From: Pleurodeles waltl
Lineage: Eukaryota; Chordata; Amphibia; Caudata; Salamandridae
Reading direction: 5' to 3'
Assembly (NCBI RefSeq): GCF_031143425.1
Contig: NC_090448.1
Location: forward strand, 529,250,313 to 529,314,312
Length of the DNA: 64,000 nt
Position numbers and translations under genes: made by a program. Shown one piece after another: positions 31,120 to 41,616 of this stretch. The first letter of the stretch is position 1. Each line of letters begins with the position of its first letter. The notes below the pieces were generated by a model. It worked only from the letters and a program-made list of their open reading frames with translations. It searched no databases and was not told the DNA's origin.

Positions 31120-32170
31120 TTCAGACATCTAGACCTTACACAGGAATGTATGGAGGTCATAAAACAAGCTAGAAAACCAACCACAAGACATTGCTATGCA
31201 AATAATTGGAAAAGATTTGTTTATTGCTGCCATAATAATCAAATTTAACCATTACACGCATCTGCTAAAAACATCGTAAGCTACCTACTACACTTACAAA
31301 AGTCAAGGTTAGCCTTTTCATCCATTAAAATACATCTCACCGCAATTTCAGCTTATCTGCAAATTACGCACTCAACTTCATTATTCAGGGTCCCAGTCAT
31401 AAAAGCATTTATGGAGGGTCTGAAAAGAATTATCCCACCAAGAACACCACCAGTTCCTTCGTGGAACCTCAACATTGTCTTAACACGACTTATGGGTCCA
31501 CCTTTTGAACCCATGCACTCATGTGAGATACAGTACTTAACATGGAAAGTAGCATTTCTGATAGCTATCACATCTCTCAGAAGAGTAAGTGAAATACAAG
31601 CATTTACTATACAAGAACCCTTTATTCAGAAACACAAACATAAAGTAGTTCTACGGACAAATCCTAAATTCTTACCTAAGGTCATATCACCGTTCCACTT
31701 AAATCAAACAGTGGAACTCCCAGTATTCTTTCCAGAACCAGATTCTGTAGCTGAGAGAGCATTACATACATTAGACATTAAAAGGGCACTAATGTACTAC
31801 ATAGATAGAACAAGACAAATTCGCAAAACAAAACAATTGTTTGTTGCATTCCAAAAACCTCATACAGGGAATCCAATATCCAAATAAGGCATTGCCAGAT
31901 GGATAGTTAAATGTATTCAAACCTGTTATATAAAAGCAAAAAGAGAACTGCCTATTACACCAAAGGCACACTCAACTAGAAAGAAAGGTGCTACCATGGC
32001 CTTTCTAGGAAACATACCAATGACTGAAATCTGTAAGGTAGCCACATGGTCTACGCCTCATACAATTACCAAGCATTACTGCGTGGATGTGTTAACAACA
32101 CAGCAAGCCACAGTAGGACAAGCAGTATTACGGACTTTATTTCAAACAACTTCAACTCCTACAGGCTAAA
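31120..32170 (+). pseudogene. DIRS tyrosine recombinase
   Basis: The N-terminal part gives KPTTRHCYANNWKRF with a TAA near 31246. The 158-residue frame 31411-31887 holds LIAITSLRRVSEIQAF with the first catalytic Arg. After a TAA at 31885, the same frame continues through AHSTRKKGATMA (the HxxR box) to KHYCVDVL with the nucleophile Tyr. The recombinase inserts circular cDNA into the genome. All catalytic residues are visible; two stops and no other break are seen in this part, so it is a fairly young relic. Confidence 0.8.
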
Positions 32171-32207
32171 CCACCGCTTTTGGGGAGATAACTGCTTACT
32201 AGTCTAT

Positions 32208-32304
32208 GCACAGCATGTGTATCTGCAGCTACACATGCCATCGAACGGAAAATGTCACTTACCCAGTGTACATCTGTTCGTGGCATGAGACACTGCAGAT
32301 TCAC
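32208..32304 (+). repeat. DIRS internal complementary region
   Basis: Joins the complements of the two element ends at 32246/32247. It is thought to template circular-junction formation in the DIRS replication model. Confidence 0.9.
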
Positions 32305-32480
32305 AAGCGCCCTCCCACCTTCCCGGGAGCCTGTAGCCGTTTTAAGTTGAGAAAAAATTAGACTTGTACATTTGTAAATTTGTAAATATATCACTTTTAA
32401 ACACATTATGTACATACATATTTACTCCATTGCATGGGCACTGTTACTATATACACAACTCCTACCTCACCCTCTGCGGG

Positions 32481-32660
32481 GAAAACAATCTAAGATGGAG
32501 TCGACGCCCATGCGCAATGGAGCCGAAAGGGGAGGAGTCCCTCGATCTCGTGACTCGAAAAAGACTTCTTCGAAGAAAAACAACTTGTAACACTCTGAGC
32601 CCAACACTAGATGGCGGGATGTGCACAGCATGTGAATCTGCAGCGTCTCATGCCACGAAC
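32481..32660 (-). repeat. DIRS right inverted terminal repeat
   Basis: Starts GAAAACAATCTAAGATGG and ends CATGCCACGAAC, the complement of the left ITR. A 29-base extension to 32689 is unique to the right end, as expected for DIRS. Confidence 0.9.
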
Positions 32661-32689
32661 AGATGTACACTGGGTAAGTGACATTTTCC

Positions 32690-33640
32690 ATATATGTCAA
32701 AACCCCAGATCAAGTGAAAACCCAATTACTCGTATCCCTCCCCTTTAGGTCTCAGGTATCACACCTGGCACATAGTCAATGTGGAAGAGGACATTATGGT
32801 AGGGAAAAAACAGAGACTTATTTGTTAACTTGTTTCTATTGGCCAGGGGTCTTCTCTGACACTAGAAAGTATTGTGCCACCTGTACCCGGTGTCAACTTA
32901 CCAATACACCACAACAACTGAAAGCACCCCTATGTTTCTTACCGATTATAGAGGTTCCCTTTACTCGGGTGGGTATGGACTTAGTTGGACCTCTGGTACC
33001 ATCTTCCAAGGGCTATCGATACATTTTGGTGTTGGTGGACTACGCCACCAGATATCCGGAGGCCGTTCCCTTAAGAAATATGACCACCAGAACAGTGGCA
33101 CAAACGATGATTGAGTTCATTGGAAGAGTAGGGTACCCCAAGTAAATATTGACGGATCAAGGGACCCCCTTTATGTAAAAATTAATGAAACAGATATGTG
33201 CTTTATTAGGCATTAAACAGATTAGGACATCGGTATATCATCCTCAAACAGACAACCTTGTAAAAAGGTATAGCTGCCCCATCAAGTCCTTACTAAAGAA
33301 AACCATTATGGAAACCAGTAGGGACTGGGATAAGAAGCTTCCTCTTGTCCTCTATGCTATCCAGAGCCATGTACAGTCTTCCACAGGGTACTGACCTTTT
33401 GAACTGGTCTTTGGTAGACTTCCCCAGAGTTTATTGGACATGGCTGCAGAAGAGTTGGAGGAGGAAGAGGAAACAGGGTGAGACCTCTTAGAACATGCAC
33501 AGACTCTCAAGAACACTCTGAATACATTAAGGCCACTGTACACAAACAGATGGAGATGCCCAACAAAAACATTACTACGATAGAAATAGTAAAATAAGGG
33601 ACCTACAGATCAGGAACAAAGTACTCGTTCTACTTCCTTC
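32690..33640 (+). pseudogene. Gmr1-like integrase (upstream of RT)
   Basis: It resumes after the DIRS. The HHCC finger is seen as HLAHSQCGRGHYG and YCATCTRCQ. The core has VGMDLVGPL (first Asp), YILVLVDYATRYPEAVPL, ILTDQGTPF (second Asp) and YHPQTDNLVKRYS, where the catalytic Glu of the usual LVERF reads Lys. Stops occur at 33145, 33176 and near 33394. RPLYTNRWR-like text marks the C-terminus. It is followed, not preceded, by RT on the same strand, which is the defining feature of this element. Confidence 0.8.
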
Positions 33641-33720
33641 CTCTGATAATAAGCTGTTAGTCCAATGGCAAGGACCCTTCTAGGTCACCGATAAGGTGAT
33701 CCCAGTCACTTACAGTCGCA

Positions 33721-34741
33721 GTGCCACATGTGAAAAACCGGGGACAGATATATCATATCAACCTATTGAAAGAGTGGAAAGACCCAGAAACCCCAACTCA
33801 TGTCTCTTTCATTACCACCTCACAACCCTTACAGGTACAGTTTCCATCCTTAGATGGTAATAAAGAGGAATCTATTCCTATCCTCAATACAAATCTTTCA
33901 CAAATTCAACAAGAACAAGTACTATCTCTCGTCCATCATTATCAGGATGTATTTTCCCCCAACATAGGGCAAACGACATTTGCACAGCACCACATTCATA
34001 CAGAACCCAGGAAATACGTCCGACTAAAACCCTATCGTATTCCTGAGGCTCAGCAAAAAGATGTTGAAAAAAAAGTAAAAAAAATGTTAGAGCACAATAT
34101 TATAGAGCCTTCTAAAAGCCCTTGGTGTTCTCCCATTGTCTTAGTACCAAAACCTGACAACAGTCTCTGGTTCTGTATAGATTTCGGCCAATTAAACACC
34201 ATGTCAACCTTTGATGCATACTCCATGCCTAGAATAGATGAGATGATAGAACTGGGAGTCGCTAAATACATGTCTACTCTGGATCTCACCAAAGGCTATT
34301 GGCAGATACCCCTTGCACAAAAAGACTGATGCAAAAAAAGCTTTTTCAACACCCTCTGGTTTGTGTCAATTAAAAGTAATGCCGTTTGGATTACATGGCG
34401 CTCTGGCCACTTTCCAAAGGCTTATGGATAGGCTTTTATTAAAACACCAAGAACACAGCACCGCATACCTTGATGACATTGTGATATTCAGCCCTTCCTG
34501 GAACACCCATCTGTTGCATTTAGACCAGGTCTTGAGGACACTGAGGGAGACCAAACTCACAGCAAATCCCAGCAATTGTAAGCTAGCCCAAGGCTCGATT
34601 CAATATCTAGGGTATGACGTTGGACAAAGCACTATCTGTCCACAAATATCAAAAATACAGGCAATCCAAGAAATACCATACCCCCTACAAAAAAACAAAC
34701 ATGTTCCTTTTTGGGATTGGTTGGGTATTATAGGAGGTTAA
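33721..34741 (+). pseudogene. Gmr1-like reverse transcriptase
   Basis: The frame starts with GQIYHINLLKEWK, the chromodomain-like or barrel tail before RT. It continues VHHYQDVFSP, then KYVRLKPYRIPEAQQ, IIEPSKSPWCSPIVLVPKPD and YMSTLDLTKGYWQIPLA (motif A). After a stop at 34327 and a frame change come LKVMPFGLHGALATFQRLM (motif B) and STAYLDDIVIFS (motif C, YLDD). The tether NCKLAQGSIQYLGY follows to 34741. Catalytic acids are kept. Confidence 0.85.
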
Positions 34742-35275
34742 CACCTCACTTTGCAAAGAAAGCCACCTCAGTGACACATTTGCTGCAAGGAAAAAACCCA
34801 AATCGCATTTGTGCCCTGACAGGTCAAAAAACAGCTAGTTTTGATTTTCTACGACAAAATGTATGCACCCGTCCCATATTATACTGCCCAGATTTCACCA
34901 AGCCTTTTATGCTTCAAACAGATTCTCCGACTCAAGGGTTAGGTGCTGTTTTACTGCAACCTGCTGGTCACAATGAACTTCATCCGGTGGTTTACGTCAG
35001 TAGAAAACTGTTACTCCGTGAGCAAAATTATCCGACCACCGAAAAGGAATGCTTGGCCATTAAATGGTCAGTTGAATCCCTTCAGTATTACTTATTGAGT
35101 TGTCAGTTTAACATCCTCACTGACCACGCCCCATAGACTTGGCTAGCCCGGCACAAGGACACAAATCCCAGGATTCTTCGGTGGTTCTTAGCTCTTCAAC
35201 CTTTTTCCTTTCAGGCCTTCCATCTTCCTGGGAAACTACTGGTCACAGCGGATTACCTCTCCCGCATCCCTGAAA
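34711..35275 (+). pseudogene. Gmr1-like RNase H
   Basis: Starts with MGLVGYYRRLTPHFA, the gypsy tether end, then MLQTDSPTQGLGAVLLQ (first Asp), VVYVSRKLL, TTEKECLAIKW (Glu) and FNILTDHAP (Asp), where a TAG interrupts at 35134. It goes on in the same frame with FQAFHLPGKLLVTADYLSRI (last Asp) up to the G-rich tract before the LTR. There is no integrase after it, confirming the order. Confidence 0.8.
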
Positions 35276-35317
35276 CGTCATGGCCCGATCGGCCATCCTG
35301 GGGGGGTGGGGGAGTTG

Positions 35318-36228
35318 TGTAACGGGAGCGCTGTTACAGGGTTGCCGCCGGCAGAACAGGTTACAGAGACAACCATAGAAGGCGTCATCAAGAAGTGCCC
35401 GGGGACCTCGAGGGACTTCATGGGGTCAGGAGGAGGAGCAGGAGAGAGACGACACGGAAGAGGGGAAAGAGGACGCGAGCAACGAGGAAGAAGCGGAGAA
35501 AAGCAAAGACACAGGGATGCCACAGCAGGTGTTGTGAGGAGATCCCAATGAAGAAGGAGACGTGAAGGAGAGTGACGATGGAGAGGAGCAGAGCGGAGAG
35601 ATGAGAGGAGAGGACACAACACCTGGAGCAGAAACGGACTGGGAGCCAGAGGGAAAGGACTCCACCACGAGAAGACCACGCCACGTTCCCGGAGGAAAGT
35701 GGCTCCACAAGGTACGGGCATATATCAGCAAAAGAACACTTATTGGGATTAGGGGACATGAGGGGAAAGTAGGGGACCTGAGAGGAAAGTAAGGGAACAC
35801 CTAGGGGGAATAGCTTACTAGATAAGGCGAGTCAGGTGGGGAAGGATAACCTCATAAACCACTTCTGCATGCATGGCAGGTGTGATGCACCTGAAGTGAT
35901 CCCTACCTCACATCCTCCACCCACTCCCCTCCCTGGTGAACCCCAGACTATACTTTACGATAAAACACTTACCTGATACCTGGTCTCCCTCTCTTCCTTC
36001 CGTGACATATCGGTCAGGAGCTTGACCCGGAAACAGCCAGCTCCCACATCAGGCCATCCACAGGACGGAGGAACCAGCCTAGGAAAAGAGAAGAAGGAAG
36101 AAAGAACTTTAATAGATTATAATATTTATGTCTCTACAACCCTAAAGAAAAAAATTAAACAAATACATTTTAAAGTCCCCATCACAGACTGTGTTGCCCA
36201 TAATTACTTACGGTATCAGCCTCCTACA
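35318..36228 (+). repeat. Gmr1-like 3' LTR (911 bp)
   Basis: Starts TGTAACGGGAGCGCTGTTAC and ends CAGCCTCCTACA, the partner of 24720-25639. It is directly preceded by the G-rich tract and followed by AAGTT and resumed ERV-L-like sequence. Confidence 0.85.
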
Positions 36229-36830
36229 AAGTTATTACAAGATAAGGCTGATATCCACATTCCAGCAAGGAGGAGGTTAAAAAAAGGTGGGGGCCAGTGT
36301 GAACTACATGAACAGAACGTAATTCATGGTCAGCCAATATTTAGACAAAAAATTCAGAGTAGCCCACAGATTTTGGCAGGAGTTGAAATGCATTCTTTAA
36401 AAGATTACACCTAAGCAATAAGTTAAGGATGTTAACAATATATTCACTGAGATTTTGCAGAGTAAAATGTGTCCAGGACATAGAGAGATGTTGCTACCGG
36501 TTAGAAAAAAGATTTTGGAGTTTGTTATTCCTCGCACTAAGCAAGAGATACAGCGATTTATGGGATTGTTTGATTTTTTGAGACAGCATGACCCTCATCT
36601 GAGTAAAATCTTAACCCTTTGGTACAAAGTGACAAGAAAAAAAACATGAGTTTGAATGGGGTGAAGAGCAGAAGTGTGCTTTTGATTTGGCAAAAGAAAT
36701 AATTCAACAGGCTTTAGACTTGAGGACAGTGCAGGAAGGAGACATTGTGTTGCATGTAACTATCCAGGGACAATATGTAGATTGGAGCAGGTGGCAAAAG
36801 CAGAGAAGAACAGGAGTGTCCGTGGGGTTC
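36229..36830 (+). pseudogene. ERV-L-like gag remnant and RT/RNase H segment
   Basis: Right after the gypsy LTR a gag-like scrap runs to 36414. Then pol appears mid-gene: VIPRTKQEIQRFMGLFDFLR and FEWGEEQKCAFDLAKEIIQQ (tether and RNase H entry), then GVSVGFWTKKLTDR. A deletion must have removed most of gag, protease and the RT palm. A stop lies at about 36648. The wording resembles class III (ERV-L/foamy-related) Pol. Confidence 0.55.
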
Positions 36831-37406
36831 TGGACTAAAAAATTAACTGATAGGACTTTGAAAAACTGGAGAGAGCATTTAACTGAAACCCTCCAGATTC
36901 TGAATAACAGACCATTACAAAATGCTGAAACTGCCCTGATGAAAATGTTAACTCAGACACAACCATATGTGGCCGCAAACACCATTGTGTACTGGGAAAT
37001 AAAACACGGAGCTTCAGCTCCTCACAGAGCCACACTAGAATCTGCAGGACTTGACCTACATGCTTATAAAATTGCCCAACTGGTCATAAGTCCAGTGTAT
37101 GGAGGATTGGTGAGGAAGGGGAATGTCCCATCCCTTCTGACAGTACATGGAAAAGGAGTTTTTGGTTCAACTGACAAAAACCCTGGTGCTAAGGTGTGGG
37201 TGGAATCCCCAAATGGCCCTCCAGAACCTGCAGAAACTATAGCCAAGGGCCCTAATAATGTTCTGCTGATCATAAAACAAGGAAAGGAAAAGGGGAGCAC
37301 ATTTCATCTGACAAATGTTATTTGCAAGAAAGATCATATTTGTTTCTTTTACAGATCATACTACGACTTGCCTCTGACCATGAGTGTGCCGTGTGGTCTC
37401 CCTTAA
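36687..37406 (+). pseudogene. ERV-L-like Pol C-terminus: RNase H scrap, integrase end and dUTPase
   Basis: The 239-residue open frame is a mosaic. RNase H-like text (GVSVGFWTKKLTDR) runs directly into the end of integrase (TETLQILNNRPLQNAETALM), so the rest of both domains is deleted. From about residue 113 there is a dUTPase: ATLESAGLDLHAY (motif 1), YKIAQLVISPVYGG (motif 4) and GKGVFGSTDKNPGAKVWV (motif 5). Motifs 2 and 3, with the catalytic Asp of GVIDxDY, are missing between AY and KIAQ. dUTPase removes dUTP during reverse transcription. A dUTPase after integrase is known from ERV-L. The order marks class III. Confidence 0.7.
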
Positions 37407-37542
37407 GCTTAAGCCCTTCTATTATGGGTGTACCAGGTTTAAATGTTTCTAATATCTGAATGTGCTCTTGTCATTTCATTCTGTTCCTGTGTATAATGCA
37501 TACCTAATTTGCTTATAATGTTTTAAAAGGAAAAAAAGAAGT

Positions 37543-38406
37543 TGATTTTAAGACTATGGGGTATATGAGTCATAGGTCAAAACGGTAGAGTGTATTGATA
37601 TTTATGTTTTGACCACTGACTCCATATTGCACTTAGCCTAGCAGCACACCATCACATTAGTGACCACCGGCTTCATTTTGCCTGTTGACTTTATTTTAGC
37701 CACCGCCACGTGTGGTACATAAGCAATGTGCTTATGTTTTTATTTATTGTATTCTTTCTCACCAAGGGCTTAGGCTGATAAGAATATACTTAGACAGCAG
37801 GGAACGGTCTTGTTTTGCAGGGGCACCTTAGGATTGTGGCCAAGTCCTGATGTGTTATTTTCAAAGCTGGCTTAAAGCTATCAGCATTTTTGGAATAAAT
37901 AAACTTCTGCAGTGAGAGGGAGGTTCAAGAATTTTCCCTCTTGTTTGTTCAAAGTATAAGAGGCCGAGACCAGATGGACGGGCGACCGAGAGTAATTCAG
38001 ATTTCAGACATGCCAAGGACGCTGGGGTGTGTCGTCCTTCCCGTGAGGATAATTGATCTCCCTCTCCTCCATCGATTCTGGGATCTGGCGATCTGATGCT
38101 GAATAGGAGAGAGATGAAGCAGTTGTGCCCTTGCCTCATGGTGACGCATATTTTTTTATTCATTATTTGCTTTGTATTATAATATAGATACATATATTTG
38201 CTGTGTATTTTGCAGTGGAGAATCATTTGTACATGTTTTCATTTCATTGCTGTTACCATTTTTAAATGTGTGCTTTCAGCATGCTAATCTCCTTTTACGA
38301 ACCTTGCAAAGTGAAATAATAAATGTATTTTTTAGACTAAGAAGCGCAGTCCAGAGATTTTGTTGGTACATGAATGTTTCAGCTCAGTCATTAGTGAAGC
38401 AAAACA
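37543..38406 (+). repeat. ERV-L-like LTR, right copy
   Basis: A purine tract (AAAAGGAAAAAAAGAAG, 37525-37541) precedes TGATTTTAAG, the likely LTR start. From 37632 on it matches the left copy (23502-24295) and ends AGTGAAGCAAAACA at 38406. It has a poly(A) signal in GGAATAAATAAACTTC. Confidence 0.65.
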
Positions 38407-38530
38407 CCAGTGTGGTGTCTGCTAATAGGGTAGTTCAGGCCCTTAAGAACTGCAAGATGAAGGGAGGAAGGGTCTATTACAGGAAGGGGTTTTGGAGCAA
38501 GAATGGGTGGGTCTGAGTCACCCAAAATGA

Positions 38531-40670
38531 GTGTCTGCAGAGGGTGTGGCTGAAGCAATATTGGCCTGTGCTGCTCCCAAAAAACCTAAAACGTTTAAAC
38601 AAAATAGCAAGTCTGGGAGGTGGGCGCATTGCTTATTGTTTCAGGAGACTGTCAGGGTGGTTTTGCCTACGCCTGTCATGCAACTGCAGCTTACTAGCGG
38701 TGCTGCAACGTTGAGAGGACTCCCCTGTCTGACACGTAGGTTTGGTGCTTCCATGAAGAAGCGTGTCGGAGGGCGGGTGAGAGGTGTCACGGATATGAGT
38801 GCGGTGACACAGACTCACCACCAGGGGGTGCTTGTGCCTTACGTGCTCACACCCGCTCTGTGTGAGAGAATGAATTTTCTGATGGCCTCAGCTTGGGCAG
38901 TGACTTGTCTGCAGCTGGATGGCCACTGTTAGATACATTAGAGGAAAGACTCTTTGGAACACCTTTTAGGATGGCAGTACCCATAGAGATGACCGTGTTG
39001 ATTTAAGTCATCAACTCGGATGAGGAATTTAGCAAAACAGGCATGCAACAGATTGTGGAAGGACAGTTATTGAGCCACATACCAACATTTATGGGGGATG
39101 GAGGGCAGCATTTGTCGCAGCAAATAGTTCATAGCTGGGTTAGCCCAATGCTAAACAAAGTTCAGAGGTGGGCTGTTGGCAATGGTGCACTGCAAGAGGA
39201 GGTGAGCCTTTCTGTAGAAGGGGGGGGCGGGTTTCCTTGTTGAGAGTAGCTCAGGCAATTTAGGAGCTAATCAGAAGTACTGTCATTATTCAGTGAGTGG
39301 TGGCAGTCAGAGCAAAGATGAAGTTAGTAGTTTATTGCTACAGGCCGGGCGGATGTTTGTTTCTCTGTGTGTGATTCCTCTTTTGGCCCGGGTGGTTTGA
39401 GAAAGTAGTTCCTGCAACAGCGTAAGTTTCGCTACAACAATGTAAAGATGTCAGTGGAGGTCGGGGCACCCTCTGGGCACCGGTCTGAAGTGAGAGCAGG
39501 TTCTGAGGGACACAATCAATACTGCAATTGGACCGGATGGTTTCTTGCAGGACGGAGAGCAGCCGAGCACCAGCAAGGGCGATGCAGGCGTTCAAGGTTT
39601 GGAGAAAGAAATATTGGATTTTGAGGAGGAATGTGAATTGGAGGAGGGTGAATTGGTTGATGAAAAGGTTAATGCTCCAGTAGTCAAGCATAAAGTATCT
39701 GGGGCTGGGGGTCTGCTAATGCCTGTAGGAATATTGGTGTCTTTCAGAAGGCAGTATGGTAGATAGTACACTTCAACCTGGGTGGAGAGAGAACAGACAA
39801 GAGGGTCAAATTTCAGCATCATTCGGTCCCTAGAAGTAAGCATGGAATGATGGGCAGCATGCCCAGTTGGAGGGCTGGGGGGGGTGCAAGCTGAAGGTGG
39901 TCATGGTGGTCTCTGTTGCAGTAGGGAATAGTCCAACATGGAAAGTGGCATCAGGATATACGTGCACTTCAGATGGTAAGGATGTAGCTACTCAAACAAT
40001 TATGGTGGAACACAAGGCTGACAACCTGAATACTGTGAAGGATGAAAGAACCACAGTTAGCGAGTAGGTTGGTCAAAGCTGTGAACGATCAGAGCCTATC
40101 TCAGTAGCAGCCAAGACAGATAAGAGTGACAGTGATGTTACGGGTGGTAGTGTAAAAAATAAAAAGCCACCTTATATGGGTTTGTCAGTGCCATTGGGGG
40201 GCACATCATACCCAACAGATGAAGGATAAGATCTGTAAGTGAGTATCTGTTGATGTTTTTAAATTAGTATACAGGGAGGGACTGGCAAAGGAGGGATCAA
40301 AGGAGGTGGAATGGGAGCTTGCTCGTAGGCCGAAGGTGCCTACTACCATTGAAAAATGGACTTCTGCTTTTCTTACATACGCAAGCGTGTATCACGAGCA
40401 TCATCTGGAGCAATGTGTTTGCTCTATTCAAATATATGGAAGTGGTGCATAGGGCTCAAATAGATTATGGGTGTTTTGGTTGGTTCAGGTATGATGAGGA
40501 ATTTGGTGCCAGGCTAGCGATCAATCCTGAAAAGGAATTGGGGGGGGGAGATAGGCAATGAACTTTGGATGCAGTGGCTTCATACTGCAAAGAATGTCCC
40601 TGTAGTTCACACTGTCTGTGGTTTGCCATTACAATACAAGCCCTTTTGAGGGCGCCCCACCCAATTTGGT
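38531..40670 (+). pseudogene. Ngaro-type gag region
   Basis: Broken + frames. Near the end YMEVVHRAQIDYGCFGWFRY, FGARLAINPEKE and NELWMQWLHTA (40430-40580) match the gag core that precedes RT in Ngaro/YR elements: a WxxYDxxFRxRxxxNP-like run. Earlier parts (38531-38932 and 39043-39243) contain PVLTPALCER-like and EEFSKTGMQQIV text without clear motifs. Acidic coil-rich text lies at 39545-39700. Stops are frequent, so the domain plan is only partly supported. Confidence 0.5.
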
Positions 40671-41616
40671 GTGGGAAGTCTCGTGAGGGGTCAATTTCCA
40701 CAAAATGGATCCTGCTGGTCCTTCAATAGAGGGGCGTGTTCACTTCTCCAGTGTAAGTTTAGGCACGATTCTTCCAACTGTGGAGGAAAGCACCCCTTGG
40801 TCCAATGTTTTGGTGGGGTGCAGTGGGGATGGGAAGCTAATGCAGGTAGAGGTGTGATAGAGGAAGGGGTGAGATGCAACAAGTGGTGGGAAAAGGGCCC
40901 TACTCCTTTTAAGTTTACGATTTTGAGTTATTGGCTTCAGTTCTATCCAAAGCACGAAGAAGCAAAATGTTTATATTGGGGTTTTCTGGAAGGTTGTCGT
41001 TTTTGCTACCAAGGGCCCAGAGTCAAAAGATGCACAAAGAATTTGAGGTCTGCATTGGAGAAGCCAGACGTAGTGGTGAGAGCTAAGCTAAATAAGGAAC
41101 TTGTGCAGGGGAGGTTTGTAGGACCATTTCATTCTTGGCCCCTGCCTGATTTGACTATTTCACCTTTGGGCGTGGTCCCTAAAAAACAGGAGGGGGAGTT
41201 AAGGCTCATTCATCACTTGTCTTGGCCCCTGGGAATTTCAATAACTAATTCTGTAGCACAGGAAGACACTATTGTTCATTATGCTTTGGCGGATGAAGCC
41301 ATTGCCTTGGTTATGCATTGCATTCTGGAGCCAAGATGACCAAATCGGACATTCAGTCTACTTTTTGACTTTTGCCAGTGCACCCAGATGATCTTTCATT
41401 ATTGGGTCTACAGTTTGATGGGTCTATTTTTTTTGATAGGATGTTGCCAATGAGCTGATGAATGCCATGCTCTTTGTTTGAAAGGTTTAGTTATTTTTTA
41501 CAATGATTTTTCCGGAGTGGGGAGTGCCATGTCACACACTACCTTGATTATTTTTTTGGGTGGGATAAGGGGTCACAGGTGAGTGTACGAGAGCCTTAGA
41601 GAGTTTTAAGCCATCC
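40671..41616 (+). pseudogene. Ngaro-type CCCH finger and reverse transcriptase palm
   Basis: The frame opens with CWSFNRGACSLLQCKFRHDC-like text (a CCCH finger ending gag; the last Cys reads Ser) and CGGKHPLVQCF. RT follows: FVGPFHSWPLPDLTISPLGV, PKKQEGELRLIHHLSWPLG and then, in shifted frames after 41339, LQFDG-like and HYLDYFF, where the usual LDDF box reads L-D-Y-F, so the second catalytic Asp is lost. SPLGVVPKK...RLIHHLS is typical of the YR-retroelement RT that differs from the DIRS RT at 29.2 kb. Confidence 0.7.

Larger units (their letters stand above)
26679..32689 (+). mobile_element. DIRS tyrosine-recombinase retrotransposon with ITRs and internal complementary region
   Basis: The 6.0-kb element carries 180-bp inverted terminal repeats, gag, RT, RNase H and tyrosine recombinase on +, plus an internal complementary region (32208-32304). 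The first 39 bases of that region are the exact reverse complement of the left end (26679-26717), and its last 58 match the reverse complement of the right end (32632-32689) almost perfectly. This defines both ends to the base. DIRS elements use it to circularise cDNA, which the recombinase inserts without target duplication; none is seen. It lies inside the Gmr1-like gypsy. Confidence 0.92.
24720..36228 (+). mobile_element. Gmr1-like Ty3/gypsy element (integrase before RT), host of a DIRS insertion
   Basis: Two LTRs of 920 and 911 bp bound the element. The 5-mers outside them are AAGGT and AAGTT, a near-perfect target duplication. A primer-binding site follows LTR1 and a G-rich polypurine tract (35300-35314) precedes LTR2. 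Order on +: gag with CCHC knuckle, [DIRS insertion], integrase, RT, RNase H, LTR. Integrase upstream of RT is the copia-like order that is known among Ty3/gypsy elements for the Gmr1 group of vertebrates. No protease is visible. Without the DIRS it is about 5.5 kb. Confidence 0.8.
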
